From positions 1,429,582 through 1,493,581 of the forward strand of contig RPFO01000418.1 of NCBI GenBank assembly GCA_009746045.1: DNA of 64,000 bases, written 5' to 3'. The notes beneath the pieces were generated by a model that was not told where the DNA came from, searched no databases, and saw only the letters and a list, made by a program, of their open reading frames with translations. Shown here piece after piece: positions 14,401 through 24,117 of this stretch. Made by a program: the position numbers and the translations under genes. The stretch comes from Mesostigma viride (lineage: Eukaryota > Streptophyta > Mesostigmatophyceae > Mesostigmatales > Mesostigmataceae). Every line of letters starts with the position of its first letter. Within the stretch, counting starts at the first letter, position 1.

Positions 14401-14779
14401 TCACAACAACACGAGCAGTCATAGCAACAACTCAAGCAACCCTAACCACAACACGGGCAGCAGCGTGGGCAATAGTACCATGGGCAGCAGCATGCTTAAT
14501 AAGAGCTTAAGCAGCAGCAGCAGCATGCTGAATAACAAGGTGGGCAGCAGTGCCCTGGCTAGATCCATGAGCGGCAACATGGGCCATAGCAACCCGAGCA
14601 ATAGCTCAAATAGCAGCGTGGCTATTGGTATCCCCCCAGTGAACACGGTGGGTCCTATCGGGCCTCTATCACCAAGGGCCTCAGCCGGGCCTGTGTCGCC
14701 GAGGGTTAAAACGCCGAGGATATCCCCCCCCCCTGCGTCGCCTAGAGTGGCCCGCCCTGCATCGCCGAGGGTTGGTTGA
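1..14779 (+). CDS. OSCA/CSC1/TMEM63-family mechanosensitive or osmosensitive cation channel, 3' part, 14 exons
   Basis: Membrane channel of the DUF221 (RSN1_7TM) family, which conducts cations on membrane tension or osmotic stress. Exons I resolve: <2-79, 1344-1641, 2462-2604, 3491-3867, 4524-4656, 5743-5811, 6560-6678, 7912-8020, 9106-9221, 10528-10623, 11229-11571, 12451-12618, 13288-13328, 14227-14779. All have GT-AG borders and the phases match at every join, giving about 880 residues. Visible landmarks: the CGADACEYLVLQR segment before the first hydrophobic helix in the window, the cytosolic PHM7-type domain (exons 3-4), a WVVAKAPAPSHIIW block like the family's W..APeP..iiW, several hydrophobic helices, and VDKYNLLFVF, the family's yi-DKYNL motif. 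The C-tail (exon 14) is low complexity, rich in Asn/Ser and then SPR repeats. The gene start lies left of the window. The 41-bp exon 13 is unusually small. Family assignment is firm; ion selectivity cannot be inferred. Confidence 0.9.
371..582. repeat. (TCGG)n microsatellite in OSCA intron
   Basis: About 50 tandem TCGG/GGTC units, with one GGTG variant near 521, lie in the intron between exons ending at 79 and starting at 1344. The preceding 240-370 is TTTG/TG-rich. The same tetranucleotide on the other strand (GACC) forms a second array at 56,471-56,950. Confidence 0.97.
1046..1240. repeat. Tandem near-copies in OSCA intron
   Basis: Three imperfect copies of a roughly 90-bp unit that contains ATCATGGCGATGTATCA and ACACGCCGGCGTATGTATAT occur at about 1046, 1130 and 1217. 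The unit looks non-coding. Confidence 0.8.
1605..1766 (+). repeat. Echo of exon 1344-1641 3' end inside the following intron
   Basis: The last part of the exon with its donor (about 1605-1650, core CTGGACCGGAGCGCCAAGAA) is repeated without change about 114 bp downstream (about 1719-1765). The copy carries a second potential GTGGGT donor. The first donor is used in my model because its phase fits the next exon. Confidence 0.9.
5381..5467. repeat. (CT)n microsatellite
   Basis: An uninterrupted CT dinucleotide run lies in the OSCA intron before the exon at 5743. It is followed by C-rich polypyrimidine tracts with imperfect copies of a CTCAACGTTTTCCTTCCCAT unit up to the acceptor. Confidence 0.97.
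6838..7130 (-). mobile_element. Non-LTR (LINE/SINE-like) 3'-end fragment
   Basis: On the - strand this ends in an AT-rich tail (TTAATTAATA type) just after a small hairpin (CTCCCCACGGAG). The same sequence family recurs at 16,900-17,204; both encode the relic peptide block ECIK.H.PLLRDMCY on the - strand. It lies in an OSCA intron and is non-coding today. Confidence 0.65.
7762..7850 (+). mobile_element. tRNA-derived SINE-like copy
   Basis: A GGATGCCTTCGGATCAGGAG head is followed by GTTCGAATCC, a good pol III B-box. The spacing and flanks match a second copy at 19,222-19,310 (GGCGATGCCTTAGGATCAGG and GTTCGATTCC). No complete tRNA cloverleaf forms by eye, so it is called SINE-like and not a tRNA gene. 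Confidence 0.55.
9270..9620 (+). repeat. Degenerate copies of OSCA exon 9106-9221 end
   Basis: The exon end (TACTACGAGGACCAGTGCGA followed by TTCCAGTCGCTGCTGGGCAG) recurs in decayed form at about 9280-9340, 9375-9430, 9495-9530 and 9590-9620, each beside a GGTGGGG donor-like site or its remnant. Short CACCCTAAACCCT blocks lie between copies. Not a coding repeat: stops interrupt every copy. Confidence 0.8.
9790..10017. repeat. 26-bp minisatellite
   Basis: About eight copies of a 26-bp unit (core GGGTCATGAGGCATCCCATT, then TTAGTA), with A/G changes in TTAATA/TTAGTA and GTCGTG/GTCATG, lie inside an OSCA intron. Confidence 0.95.
11555..11756. repeat. Echoes, one inverted, of OSCA exon 11229-11571 end
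   Basis: GGGGCGCGCTATCTGGTGGG at the exon/donor border is repeated at about 11,620 and 11,688 (GGGGCGCGCTACCTGG), and again in inverse orientation at about 11,738-11,755 (CCACCAGGTAGCGCGCC), giving a potential hairpin at the start of the intron. Confidence 0.85.
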
Positions 14780-15845
14780 ATACCCTATGCTACAGGGATC
14801 ACATAGCAGCCTTCTATTAATAGGGGCAGAGACAGCCTGTATATACAGTAGTACTCCTGTAGTAGTATATATGCAACCTGTCTCGGCCTTCTCGGTTCGA
14901 CCACACTGGAAGTCAACGTCAGCATGATGGTGTCCAGAGTTGATGGATGCATGGCCTTGCGCAGCATGCCGCGTGCATTGCCTATGCTTGGCAAATCCAA
15001 CCACATGCAAGCATGCCCCTCGCCTGGCACCAACAGTATAGCAGTGGGCCTGTACGCAAGCTGAAGTTAAGGCAGCATCAAGCAGAAAATGGCTGAAAAT
15101 ACTGAATAGGCGTGCTGAACCAGGAGTTTCTGCCAGCTGCCCCATTTCGGTAACCAGTCAGTGATGGGCACAGGAGGCAGCTCAGTATTTTGCAGGCTCT
15201 TTGATTGTATGTCCGTGCTGCTTCTCCTGAACAGGTTGCGGTGTGAACAGGTGGAATGGCCAGCGCTGGCCTGTCCAGATGAACTCCTTGTTGGTTTGTT
15301 CCTGCGGCTTTGCTAGGGGTTGGTTTCCGATCATGTAGTCATGCCGCAGGCAGGCATGGCCTTGTCACCGCATGGGCGGGTATTTGGCGTGATGCCTTCA
15401 AACGAAGTGACAGGCCCGCTGACGAATCATTTTAGTCTTGTTTGATTTGCCAGGCTCAAGTAGATACTTGCCAAATCAGTCACTAGCTATTCAGTTTTGT
15501 AAATTGTATCAAGGAGTTAATCTGGTAAATTGTATATTTATTCTGGAATATTTGTAACAGGTGTTGACTGCATGTCATGCCACGCCACCAAGGCGCAAGC
15601 CTCACACGCGGTCAGTGTTAATCACGTCGTGCACATATCACTGATGGCCAAAACAGCTTGTCGATCATCCACGGTACACCCAAAATCCGATCTTCGAAGA
15701 AAGCCGATCGGCGGCGGTATCGGATGGTATGGATGACAAGAGGGAGCTCGCAGTAGAGCTCGCCCGGGTGCGGCGCTCTTGGTAGCGGACGCCGAGGATG
15801 TGACGGAGCATTCTAGTGACGGTGACGTCAAGCCGCTAGCTTGCT
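14780..15845. other. Intergenic, no gene seen
   Basis: After the OSCA stop codon I see no supported coding region. There is a short inverted tract near 14,837-14,880 (CTGTATATACAG, then TAGTACTCCTGTAGTAGTA). The 3' UTR and polyadenylation site of the OSCA gene should lie in the first part. Confidence 0.6.
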
Positions 15846-16548
15846 CAGCGCCTGGTCCAGGGTCCATGCCTCGCTAAAAGGAGGATACTGAGGAGAAGGG
15901 CCTTGAACAGAATACGCTTCCGCCGCTCACTCAGGTAGCGACATGTCCAGAACCTGTCGAGGCTGCAGAGGGCCGCCCAGGCCTGGCCATGAATGCGGGT
16001 GTTGATGTTGTCGGCCGTTGAGGGAAGCCAGCTGCCAAGGATCTTGAAGCGAGTCGCCGGGGGGACGGGGCTTTGGTCCAGCAAGAGGAGGGTGCGTGGG
16101 GTGGTCCCAGCGGGGAAGCCCATGGCCATGACCTCCGTTTTCTTGCTTTGTCGTCGTTTTCTTGCTGATCATAAGCCCCACCGCCCGCGCTTCCAGCGAC
16201 AAGCTATCTAGCCAGAGTTGGGCGGGGTCTCCACGAGAGTCGTGTCATCAGCGTAGATCATGCAGATCGTTCAGTCGGTAGGGTGGGTCAACCCCGCCGT
16301 ATATAACTGGCGTGCTCTGTGACTGACCTTGATCCCTGGCGCGGGCACCCCTTCACCCCAGCAAAGCGGGCTTGTGCACGCCTCACGATGTAGTCCACCA
16401 TAATGATGAATAGATATGGGGAGAGCACATAGCCCTGCCACACCCCTGTGTGCAGGGGGAGCGCCGGCCGGAGTGACGCCATCAGCGGTACGGACCTGGG
16501 CTTGGGACGCTTCATAGAACTGGTACCAGCCAGAACTGGAACCAGCCA
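15846..16548 (-). pseudogene. LINE reverse transcriptase, central and C-terminal parts (decayed)
   Basis: On the - strand, frames carry the RT order: YEAS.AQVRTADG (about 16,535), GVWQGYVLSPYLFIIMVDYI (about 16,400-16,460), the catalytic YADD box (16,244-16,255, inside MIYADDTTLVETPP), and a thumb-like block FKILGSWLPSTADNINTRIH followed by LSERRKRILFKALLLSILL (about 15,850-16,060). Stops and frame changes separate the blocks, so it is dead. This is a non-LTR (LINE) RT. The part upstream of YEAS is missing and its N-terminal block is found at 18,180-18,600, beyond a nested insertion. Confidence 0.85.
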
Positions 16549-16841
16549 TAGCCTTAGCTTAGTCCTTGTACAGCCATGCTACGTCCTGGCTTCGATCAGA
16601 TTACTTGCCCACGCTCCTTGTTATGATATGCTCACATGGGTCTTATTGCACCCACAGGCTGCCGGATCGTTAGCGTGTCGGTTTAGCTAGCGCGCCCGAA
16701 TGCAGCTGTGGCATGCCTTAGGCATGAAGGAGACTGGGGGTCTCTGCCCTTTCTCCTGTTGTGCACACACAGGAATTAAAAGCACTTCGGTGCTCCGTGA
16801 CTCCCCAACGGGAGCACGAGTTTAATTAATTAATTAATTAA
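16543..16841 (+). mobile_element. Retroelement 3' end with (TTAA)n tail, left arm of a foldback
   Basis: About 300 bp ending in a GTGCTCC/GGGAGCAC hairpin and a (TTAA)n tail. It is an inverted copy of 17,205-17,503. The same hairpin-plus-TTAA 3' end appears at 23,382-23,434 and 23,952-23,994, defining one non-LTR or SINE family in this genome. Confidence 0.85.
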
Positions 16842-17204
16842 TAGAACTGGTGGATGATCTCAGCGATGTACAATTGGACACGGAACAGGGGGAGGGCCAC
16901 CCATAGTGCGTTCCATTAATTAATTCATGAATTAGTAACATAACTCCGTTGGGAGTACATGTAGCACATATCCCGGAGAAGGGGCATATGGCTTTTAATA
17001 CACTCTGGGCTACTTCCTGCAAGAGTGGAATGTACGTAAGCAACACTTGCTCTAGGTGCCTCAAGGGCACCGGCACCACCATGCTGTCTCGGGTTCAACC
17101 CAACTAAGGGGATCCCGGCACGGGGGAGGAAGATCATCATGGCTGTACAGGAGCTAGGGCATGGCTTCTCGACGTACAGAGAGCGTCTCTCTGCATAGGC
17201 ATAG
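16842..17204 (-). mobile_element. Foldback spacer holding another LINE 3' fragment
   Basis: The spacer between two inverted arms contains an AT-rich tail and a CTCCGTTGGGAG hairpin followed by a body related to 6838-7130. It sits tail-inward, so three retroelement pieces are stacked here. Confidence 0.65.
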
Positions 17205-17503
17205 CATTAATTAATTAATTAATTAAACTCGTGCTCCCGTTGGGGAGTCACGGAGCACCGAAGTGCTTTTAATCCCTGTGTGTGCACTACAGGAGAAAGG
17301 GCAGAGACCCCCAGTCTCCTTCATGCCAAAGGCATGCCACAGCTGCAATCGGGCGCGGCTAGCGAAAAGGACAGGCTAACGATCCGGCAAACTGTGGGTG
17401 CAATAAGACCCATGTGAGCATATCATAGCAAGGAGCGTGGGCAAGTAATCTGAACATAGCCAGGGCGTAGCATGGCTGTACTAGGACTAGGCTAAGGCTA
17501 TGG
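17205..17503 (-). mobile_element. Retroelement 3' end with (TTAA)n tail, right arm of a foldback
   Basis: Reverse complement of 16,543-16,841 with modest divergence, tail at 17,205. Upstream on the same strand lies an ORF1-like coding relic (17,615-17,950), so this arm may be the 3' UTR of that element. Confidence 0.85.
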
Positions 17504-17614
17504 CTGGTTGTGTACCGTGCGTTGGCGGCACGTGACTAGGTGTGTTGGCACAGCTAGGCATGGCTGCCTTAGCGGCAGTGACGCCAATGGTTACAAGCTA
17601 GGGCTATTGCTATT

Positions 17615-17950
17615 CTAGCCCGCTGGGGGCGTCCACATCTTGTGGTTGATCATCAGGTCCCCGCCCCTCCAGTACACCTTGGGCTTCTGGGGGTCCTGCT
17701 TATGGCGGAGGTATTCCGGCCACAGGTCGCGTCGCTGCTGTTGCTGAGCGGGGGTGAGGTCGTCATCCAGCGTCCAGGTGAGGTCGTGCAACCGCTTGCG
17801 ACGAGAGAGGAACCGCTGCTTATCCTCAGGGGAGGGGAAGGTGAGTAGGACTGGTGGGGGGGCCGCCTTGTCCCGTGAGTGGGGAAGGCGGTGGCACCCA
17901 CGCAGTTCTACCTCACCTACCAGGCCCATGAGGGTAAGAAGGCATAGCAT
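17615..17950 (-). pseudogene. LINE ORF1-like C-terminal region
   Basis: A 111-codon open frame contains LTFPSPEDKQRFLSRRKRLH, then DLTPAQQQQR and RHKQDPQKPKVYWRGGDLM. This resembles the C-terminal RNA-binding part of LINE-1-type ORF1 proteins (a stretch of R..L, DLT..Q..R and a W...L end). It is short and has no N-terminal coiled coil, so it is a relic. The match is from pattern only. Confidence 0.55.
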
Positions 17951-18179
17951 GGCTGAATTCTTAATGCATCGAAACCATGGGGAGTCCCATTATAGGCAGG
18001 GCGTGGCTAAAATCTGAAGGCATCATCCATGGTGCGTTCCATCATATCACCGTATCGGATCGATGCCTTGGTGTAATCCAAAGTCAACAGCAATGGTAAG
18101 TGGCCGGGGGCCAGGCGGCCCACTTCCTTGATCAGGTGGCGCACAGTAATGGTAACCATAACACAGTTGTGACCACACG

Positions 18180-18900
18180 CTAGCCCATCTGGGACTCACC
18201 TGGGTGGAAATCGAGGCCGGCACGCATGCGGTTCAGCAGGAGACGCATGAATACTATCAGCGCGCAGCTTTGGAGGCAGAAGCCGCAGTAGTTGCCAGTA
18301 TCCGCGGCGGCCCCCTTGCCCTTGAAAAGCATGCCCCGGACGTGATTTGAGCGGTCTTCCAATACATCGATTGGCGTGGGGAGGCCATCTCGTAGAATCC
18401 GGTTGCAAACGCCCCGGAGGAAAGGCCGGCTCAAGCTCAGGCATCTTAACCACCTCCAGGGAAATATTGTCCACTCCCATGGCAGAATAACTGCGGAGGG
18501 TGGAGATGGCAGCAGCCCATCCTGGGGGGTCCACTTGTCGTGGGGGCCGTCCACCAAGCTGGGGGCCGGAGAGCAGCATGGGACCAAGTATAGTCCGTCT
18601 CACGGGCCAGTGGGCGCCTGCGGGGGCTCAATGGGTCCGCCTTGGCTAGCCGCAGGGCGTGCAGCTGCAGCGGGGTCGAGCGGGGGTGGTGGTCCAGGCC
18701 TCCAGGGGCCCCCGACGGATAGTTTGGCCTGGGAGCTGAACCAAAGCTCAATGCGTTCGCTGGGGGTGCCCAGGATGTCAGCCCTTTGCGTTTCCCGGCG
18801 TCTGGTGAGACGGTCGAGAGACTGCCATGCCGCCTTGTGCAGTGGTTGGCGGCCCGCATGTGGCAATTGATCTCTGCGCCAAGAGTCTCCACCTCCTCTG
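18180..18900 (-). pseudogene. LINE reverse transcriptase, N-terminal (fingers) part, decayed
   Basis: Frames on the - strand carry AMGVDNISLEVVKMPEL, then CNRILRDGLP, TGNYCGFCLQSCALIVFMRL and LLNRMRAGLDF...ESQMG, the usual order of the LINE RT fingers up to the S-Q-x-G motif. At least two frame changes are needed. The next expected block (F.D..KAFD) is absent. The following domain resumes only at 16,540, so about 1.6 kb of other elements has inserted into or replaced that part. Confidence 0.8.
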
Positions 18901-19221
18901 CGTGTGCGGCAGTTTATGATTGATCCAAGTTAATTAATTACCTTACACGTGGACTGCGTCTTGTGAGCAAGTCCTCAGTGGGATGGATATATGAGATGCT
19001 GATCTCGATAGTACCGGCTACGCCCCCTTCTAAAGAAGGTTCCACCAGCCGTGTTCAGCCCGTCTCACGTGTCGATCGAGACTGACCAATTAGTCTCGAG
19101 TGGACACGTGTGTAGTACTCCTACACACAGATCTCGAATGATTTATCTAGTACAAACTCCGAATGGCTTGCATCACTCCCCGGAAAGGAGAACTTTTGCG
19201 GTTGGACTGTAGGTGTCAGCT
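18901..19221. other. Non-coding, nothing supported
   Basis: I see no gene or repeat that I can name, apart from a TTAATTAATTA tract near 18,931. Confidence 0.5.
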
Positions 19222-19310
19222 GGCGATGCCTTAGGATCAGGAGACGTCCGTCCTATAGTCAGCAAAAGTGAGTGCGAGAGGTCCCCAGTTCGATTCCGGC
19301 CTGGATTCAT
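19222..19310 (+). mobile_element. tRNA-derived SINE-like copy
   Basis: Shares head (GATGCCTTAGGATCAGGAGA), middle and B-box (GTTCGATTCC) with 7762-7850. Flanks differ, which supports two independent insertions of one family. Confidence 0.55.
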
Positions 19311-19816
19311 TTGCAGATCGCGTTTTCCGCGGACCGGCACTGAACGCAAATGGTTTTCACCTTTGCGGCGTGCCAAATCAGAATATGAGATCAGGTGGAT
19401 ACCATCTAGCTATCTAATTTCCGATCGATATCCCAATGACTAGTACCAACCGTCTGCAATTACAGTAGAGGATAGCTCGGATGAGGATAATATCCCCCTC
19501 TAGTGACTATATCAAGGAGACAACCCGCGCAGGCCAGAAATCGGGAGAATCCAGACCATGGTAGCTCGAGCCTGCCGCTATCTTTCGGTGACTTTATGGT
19601 GACTATATGGTTGGGGCATGATGGAGACGATATTTGCAACTTTAGTGTAATTAATTTTCTAGGAGATTAGCATAGTATTCCGTGGCATGCCCATGCACTT
19701 GACACACAAGTACTTACTTACTTACTTACTTAGCACCCTGCCCCGGCCTTCCACCATCTACGCATGTCATGAGACGTTAGCTGACATACGTGCTGAGTAA
19801 CTGCGTGCGCATGCCA
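19311..19816. other. Non-coding downstream of the DUF924-family gene
   Basis: A short (ACTT)n microsatellite lies near 19,708-19,732; otherwise I see nothing. The 3' UTR of the - strand gene ending at 19,817 should begin here. Confidence 0.5.
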
Positions 19817-22285
19817 TTACACAGCTGTCCCTTGGTCTGCACAGGGCTGGGCCACACCCTTGGCCTGACAGCTCTTGTGGTATGCCATCTGCGACGCGGC
19901 AAGCCACGCCAGCTCATTTGCCGTGCTGAGCCTGCCCAAAAGCATGTTACGGTGGGGAAACCGGCCGAATCGCTCAATCTCCTCCATATGCCTCCTCGCC
20001 ATGTACAAATGCCGTTCAAAAGCCGCCTGCTGGCCCCCGGGAGCGGTGGCTGCCAGCTCCTCAAACAGCCCAACGCCGCGCCGCTGGTCTTCCAGTCGCT
20101 CGCTGTGGAGGAGCGGCATGTAGAGGAAGATCCGTTCGGGCCAGGTAAGTTTCAGGTGCCACCCCTGGGCGACCATGTTCCCCACGATGCGCAGCGTGGT
20201 GGCGTCATTAGCAAACATCTCCGGCGTGCCCCGCTGCAGTGCAAACAGAAATGTATGAAGACCGCAATGCAAGGCCAAAGGGAAAACGATGCAGCACATG
20301 CGCGTACGTGTATAGTCATGGCCACAGACAGCAGGCACGAAACGCACGGCATAATTGATTGTTGTAAGAAAGAGCTCATGTTTTGACAGGGGAAATAAAA
20401 TGATAGGATGGCAGTATAGGCAAGTAGCGAATTCCAAGCACGCCTGGTCTCCAGCTTACCACAACATGATGCATAAGCTGTATTCACTATAGTCTAGAGA
20501 GGCGTGGCGAGATCGGTCAGGGAAAGATCAGGAATAGGACAGAAATGTGACATCGAAAGGATGCACGAATGCCTGGCAGTTTGGTGAACAACAAAGGAGT
20601 AGGTGGCATCCAGGACCGGCGAATCAAGCGAACTTATGCATTTTCTCAGTAGTTGACCTAGTATACTCTTTCTTATTTGAAGCTACTACAAATCGGGGGG
20701 TTCCGGAGGTTTGCTCTTAACTCTGCTCTGCTCTTAAGCCAAGAGCAGGGTTAAGAGCATGAGCTGGTACGGACGACGCTTTCAGACGTGCTTCCGGGCA
20801 GGAGTCTGCTCTTACGACAACCCACGCGGGAGGCAGCGCGGGGACCTGTCGGCTTCCGCTACGTGGCGTTCTATCCTCGTCCCCCCGCAAGATAAGCTAA
20901 GAGCAGGGTTAAGAACAAAGCTCTTAAGGTCTGCTCTTATGAGAGCAGAAAAAGGCCCGATTTGCTCTTACCCCCAAAGCGTGCTTTTGAGATTCCTACA
21001 ACCGGTACGGCAGGCCCTTCTCGATTCCTTAACATAAGAGCAAAGTCGACTTTGCTCTTCTCCGGAACCCCCCGAATATGCCATATGGCTGACTGATCAT
21101 AAGCACGTGAGCGCCGACCTAGGGATAGTAGGGAGAAGATGGCAAAGGTCAAGATGGCAACAAAATGGTACCTTCACGGAAGCCATGGGCAGCAAAAGGT
21201 CAAGATGGCAACAAAATGGTACCTTCACGGAAGCGATTGGCAACGTAGGCAATATTAGAGCGGTTGATGCATGACTGATGACACTCGTGCCATCAAGACA
21301 GCGTGGTGTCATGCTATCATGACTGACTTTGTTTCCCTTGAGCTGTATCGTGGAGCTCTATAGTAAACTCTATCGGCTTCAGCGATGACTAGTCCCACAC
21401 GATACACCGTCTTCAGCGATGACTAGTCCCACACGATACACCGTATTCAGCGATGACTAGTATCACATCTTCAGCGATGACTAGTCCCACACGATACACC
21501 GTCTTCAGCGATGACTAGTATCACATCTTCAGCGATGACTAGTCCCACACCATACACCGTCTTCAGCGATGACTAGTCCCACACGATACACCGTCTTCAG
21601 CGATGACTAGTATCACATCTTCAGCGATGACTAGTCCCACACCATACACCGTCTTCAGCGATGACTAGTCCCACACGATACACCGTCTTCAGCGATGACT
21701 AGTCCCACACGATACACCGTCTTCAGCGATGACTAGTATCACATCTTCAGCGATGACTAGTCCCACACGATACACCGTCTTCAGCGATGACTAGTCCCAC
21801 ATCTTCAGCGATGACTAGTCCCACACGATACACCGTCTTCAGCGATGACTAGTCCCACATCTTCAGCGATGACTTGTCTCACACGGAACACCGTCTTTCC
21901 GGCCCCACCATGACCATTTGCAAAGGCCAGCGCGCGCTTTCTTGTAGTGTTTCAACTACATGCTCTTCTTTGGGAAGCACGGGTAATGGCCTGCCTACAG
22001 CAGTTTTACCTTGAGGTTTCTTGACAGCTGGTCTAAGAGGATGATCAGCGCCAGAGCCGTGTCAGGGGTGGATTCCCAATTCGCCAATTCGCCTCTGGCG
22101 GCCTGCTTCCATAGATCCCCAAAATTGTCCCTGAACTCGTCGTCGTAGGCGTCCGAGAACCAGAGTTCAAACCTATGCCGGTAATTACCCTGCGCTCGCT
22201 CGGCGGGTTTCCCAAACCAGAAATTCAGCAGCCTTTCAGCCTCAGGCTCTACTGTAGGCGTGCCCGGTGCACGCGGCTTCGCCAT
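19817..22285 (-). CDS. DUF924-family protein, two exons
   Basis: The DUF924 family is conserved from bacteria to algae and has no settled reaction. Exon 1 is 22,285-22,010, from ATG (MAKPRAPGTP). Exon 2 is 20,233-19,817. The donor is AAG|GTAAAA and the acceptor TTTGCACTGCAG|CGG. The join is phase 0 and restores the family block LLDQLSRNLK-RGTPEMFANDA, giving 230 residues. Other family landmarks are LLNFWFGKPAE at the start, FELWFSDAYDDEF, WPERIFLYMPLLHSERLEDQ and the signature RFGRFPHRNMLLGR near the end. No signal peptide is evident. The intron (1.78 kb) is enlarged by a MITE-like element and a minisatellite. Both exons are undamaged, so the gene is probably functional. Confidence 0.85.
20693..21075. 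mobile_element. MITE-like element in DUF924 intron
   Basis: 383 bp bounded by inverted ends TCGGGGGGTTCCGGAG / CTCCGGAACCCCCCGA. The interior has many GCTCTTA/TAAGAGC inverted repeats that allow strong secondary structure. No coding capacity. No clear target-site duplication is visible at the ends. Confidence 0.75.
21139..21236. repeat. Two direct copies of a ~44-bp unit
   Basis: The unit beginning AAGGTCAAGATGGCAACAAA and ending CCTTCACGGAAGC occurs twice, about 52 bp apart, inside the DUF924 intron. Confidence 0.9.
21366..21893. repeat. Compound 34/24-bp minisatellite
   Basis: About 17 units start TTCAGCGATGACTAGT and continue either as a long form (CCCACACGATACACCGTC) or a short form (ATCACATC or CCCACATC). 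Long and short forms alternate irregularly. Not CRISPR: there are no unique spacers. Confidence 0.95.
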
Positions 22286-22872
22286 AAGTAAGGTGTTTTG
22301 CAGACGCCAATGGGTCGCCCTCGCTACCGGCCGTGATTCACAGTATGATCAAACGCAATCCGAGCACGCGGAATATCAAGGGTTGTTTGTATCAGTCAGA
22401 AGGTCGAGTAGAACCTGTGCAGAAGACACGAGGGAACGGCAAGGTTTTCTGTCAGCACGCGTTAAGCACGGCACCCCAGACAGCCTGCGGTGACGGCAGT
22501 GACAGCGTTACGGCCACAAGTTTCGGCCGGTTATCATACCTCCTCGCCAAATAAACCTTCAAGAAAGCCTGGCGACTTGCGCTTACTGCAGGCAATTTTC
22601 TAATGCAATCAAATTGCTAAAAAACAACTGTCTGTCTCTATAACAAGTAGATCGTGGCGCACTTTCCTCAGTCTAAGGTAAATGCCGGCGTGGTAATGGC
22701 TTGGCAGAAAAAGTAGCTAGATGTCATGGGAGAAAATCGTCGAAATTTGTTGAAGCGCAAACGTTCACAGCCTCAGGAAGGGCGCCTCAACCAGACACCG
22801 ACTTTTGCGGGCCGTTTGGGCCCGCTCATCATCACACGAACCACGGCGTATTAGGGAGGTATTAGTTATTAC
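22286..22872. other. Upstream region of the DUF924-family gene
   Basis: No supported gene. It should contain the promoter of the - strand gene that starts at 22,285. I see no clear TATA box. Confidence 0.5.
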
Positions 22873-22874
22873 AA

Positions 22875-23434
22875 GTAGACCCGGTAGGGGCCAAGCCCCT
22901 ACTATTCGAGACTTTATTCAAGTCCCCTACTATTAACTAATTCATATAGACGCGTAACTGCGTCCCCTACTATTAAAAAAATTAAATTAAATTAAATTAT
23001 AACATGCCTCCGTGGGGAGGTCATGTAGCACATATTTCATGATGGATGGGGTGGAGGAAGCCGCGTGATCGAACTATCCTAACTCTATCTAGAAAAGCCT
23101 AACTACACTACTCATCAAAACGCCTCCTCCGCTTGGGGGGAGGTGGCTTGCCCACAGGGTCGGGCGTGTGTGCCTTGACAATCTTCTTCCACCGCTCCTT
23201 GTCCTGCATGGCAGTCCAAAGACGGGAGAGAGAGTATCCCCTACTATACAATCCTCATTCTCCCTGTACGTTGATTGGGGGAGATGGGACAGGGGCCTTG
23301 GCTTGGGTGGTCGGGCTCCTATGCCTTGGCTACTCATTGGTTGGTTGGGTTTGTGCAGTCTAGGGGCTAGTCTAGGGGTAGTGCTCCGTGACTCCCCAAC
23401 GGGAGCACGAGTTTAATTAATTAATTAATTAATA
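22875..23434 (+). mobile_element. TTAA-tailed retroelement, copy A, split by a nested insertion
   Basis: Starts AAGTAGACCCGGTAGGGGCC and ends in the GTGCTCC/GGGAGCAC hairpin plus five TTAA units. It matches copy B (23,723-23,994) on both sides of an internal insertion at 22,974-23,236. After the tail comes a unique segment (23,435-23,722) that is repeated to the right of the virus. Confidence 0.85.
22974..23236 (-). mobile_element. LINE 3' end inserted in copy A, with 11-bp target-site duplication
   Basis: Flanked by TCCCCTACTAT at 22,963-22,973 and 23,237-23,247, present once in copy B. On the - strand it encodes a LINE-type C-terminus (MQDKERWKKIVKAHTPDP, then KPPPPKRRRRFDE and stop). It then runs through a CCTCC..GGAGG hairpin into a (TTTAA)n-type tail. 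The duplication and truncated body are what target-primed reverse transcription leaves. Confidence 0.88.
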
Positions 23435-23722
23435 GGGCAACTTTGGCAGCTGAACAACCCGTGAATGATGCGAGTCACCAAGACAGCCACGGCCATGGGC
23501 ACATGGTTTATCAAGGGGACAACATCAAGGAGACAACAGGTGCATGATCAGAACAGGTATTTCATTTATACAACAATTACTTAATCAGAGCACAGCCAAG
23601 GCCGAGTGTTTGCTTCATGGTCAGTGGGTGGCTGCTCGGTCAGTATGGTAAACTCATGCTCGGTCAGTGGATGGAACGTATGCTTGGTGAGTGGGTGGGA
23701 CGTGTGCTTGGTCGGTGGGTGG
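23435..23722. repeat. Direct repeat of the virus right flank (paralogous empty site)
   Basis: About 290 bp, nearly identical to 51,493-51,780 with two differences seen near the end. Here it follows the TTAA tail with no virus between. The copy is cut off in a minisatellite by copy B. Confidence 0.92.
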
Positions 23723-23994
23723 AAGTAGACCCGGTAGGGGCCAAGCCCCTACTATTCGAGACTTTATTCAAGTCCCCTACTATTAACTAATTCATATAGA
23801 CGCGTAACTGCGTCCCCTACTATACAATCCTCATTCTCCCTGTACGTTGATTGGGGGAGATGGGACAGGGGCCTTGGCTTGGGTGGTCGGGCTCCTATGC
23901 CTTGGCTACTTGGTTGGTTGGGTTTGTGCAGTCTAGGGGCTAGTCTAGGGGTGCTCCGTGACTCCCCAACGGGAGCACGAGTTTAATTAATTAA
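23723..23994 (+). mobile_element. TTAA-tailed retroelement, copy B, adjoining the virus
   Basis: Same element as 22,875-23,434 without the nested LINE piece and with small indels. Its TTAA tail (three units) directly abuts the left end of the virus, and four TTAA units follow the right end. Confidence 0.88.
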
Positions 23995-24117
23995 GTAGCT
24001 TCCATCATCATTCCGTCATCATTCCGTCATCGCGACTAGGAGAAGTGCACCACCCTTATGCTGGCATCTGCCACCCCTATAGTGACCCTATAGTGACCGC
24101 GGCCTAGGATGGGTCTC

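Noticed and set aside
21366-21893. Possible CRISPR array
   Set aside because: Units abut one another with two repeat lengths and no unique spacers, in an intron of a eukaryotic gene.
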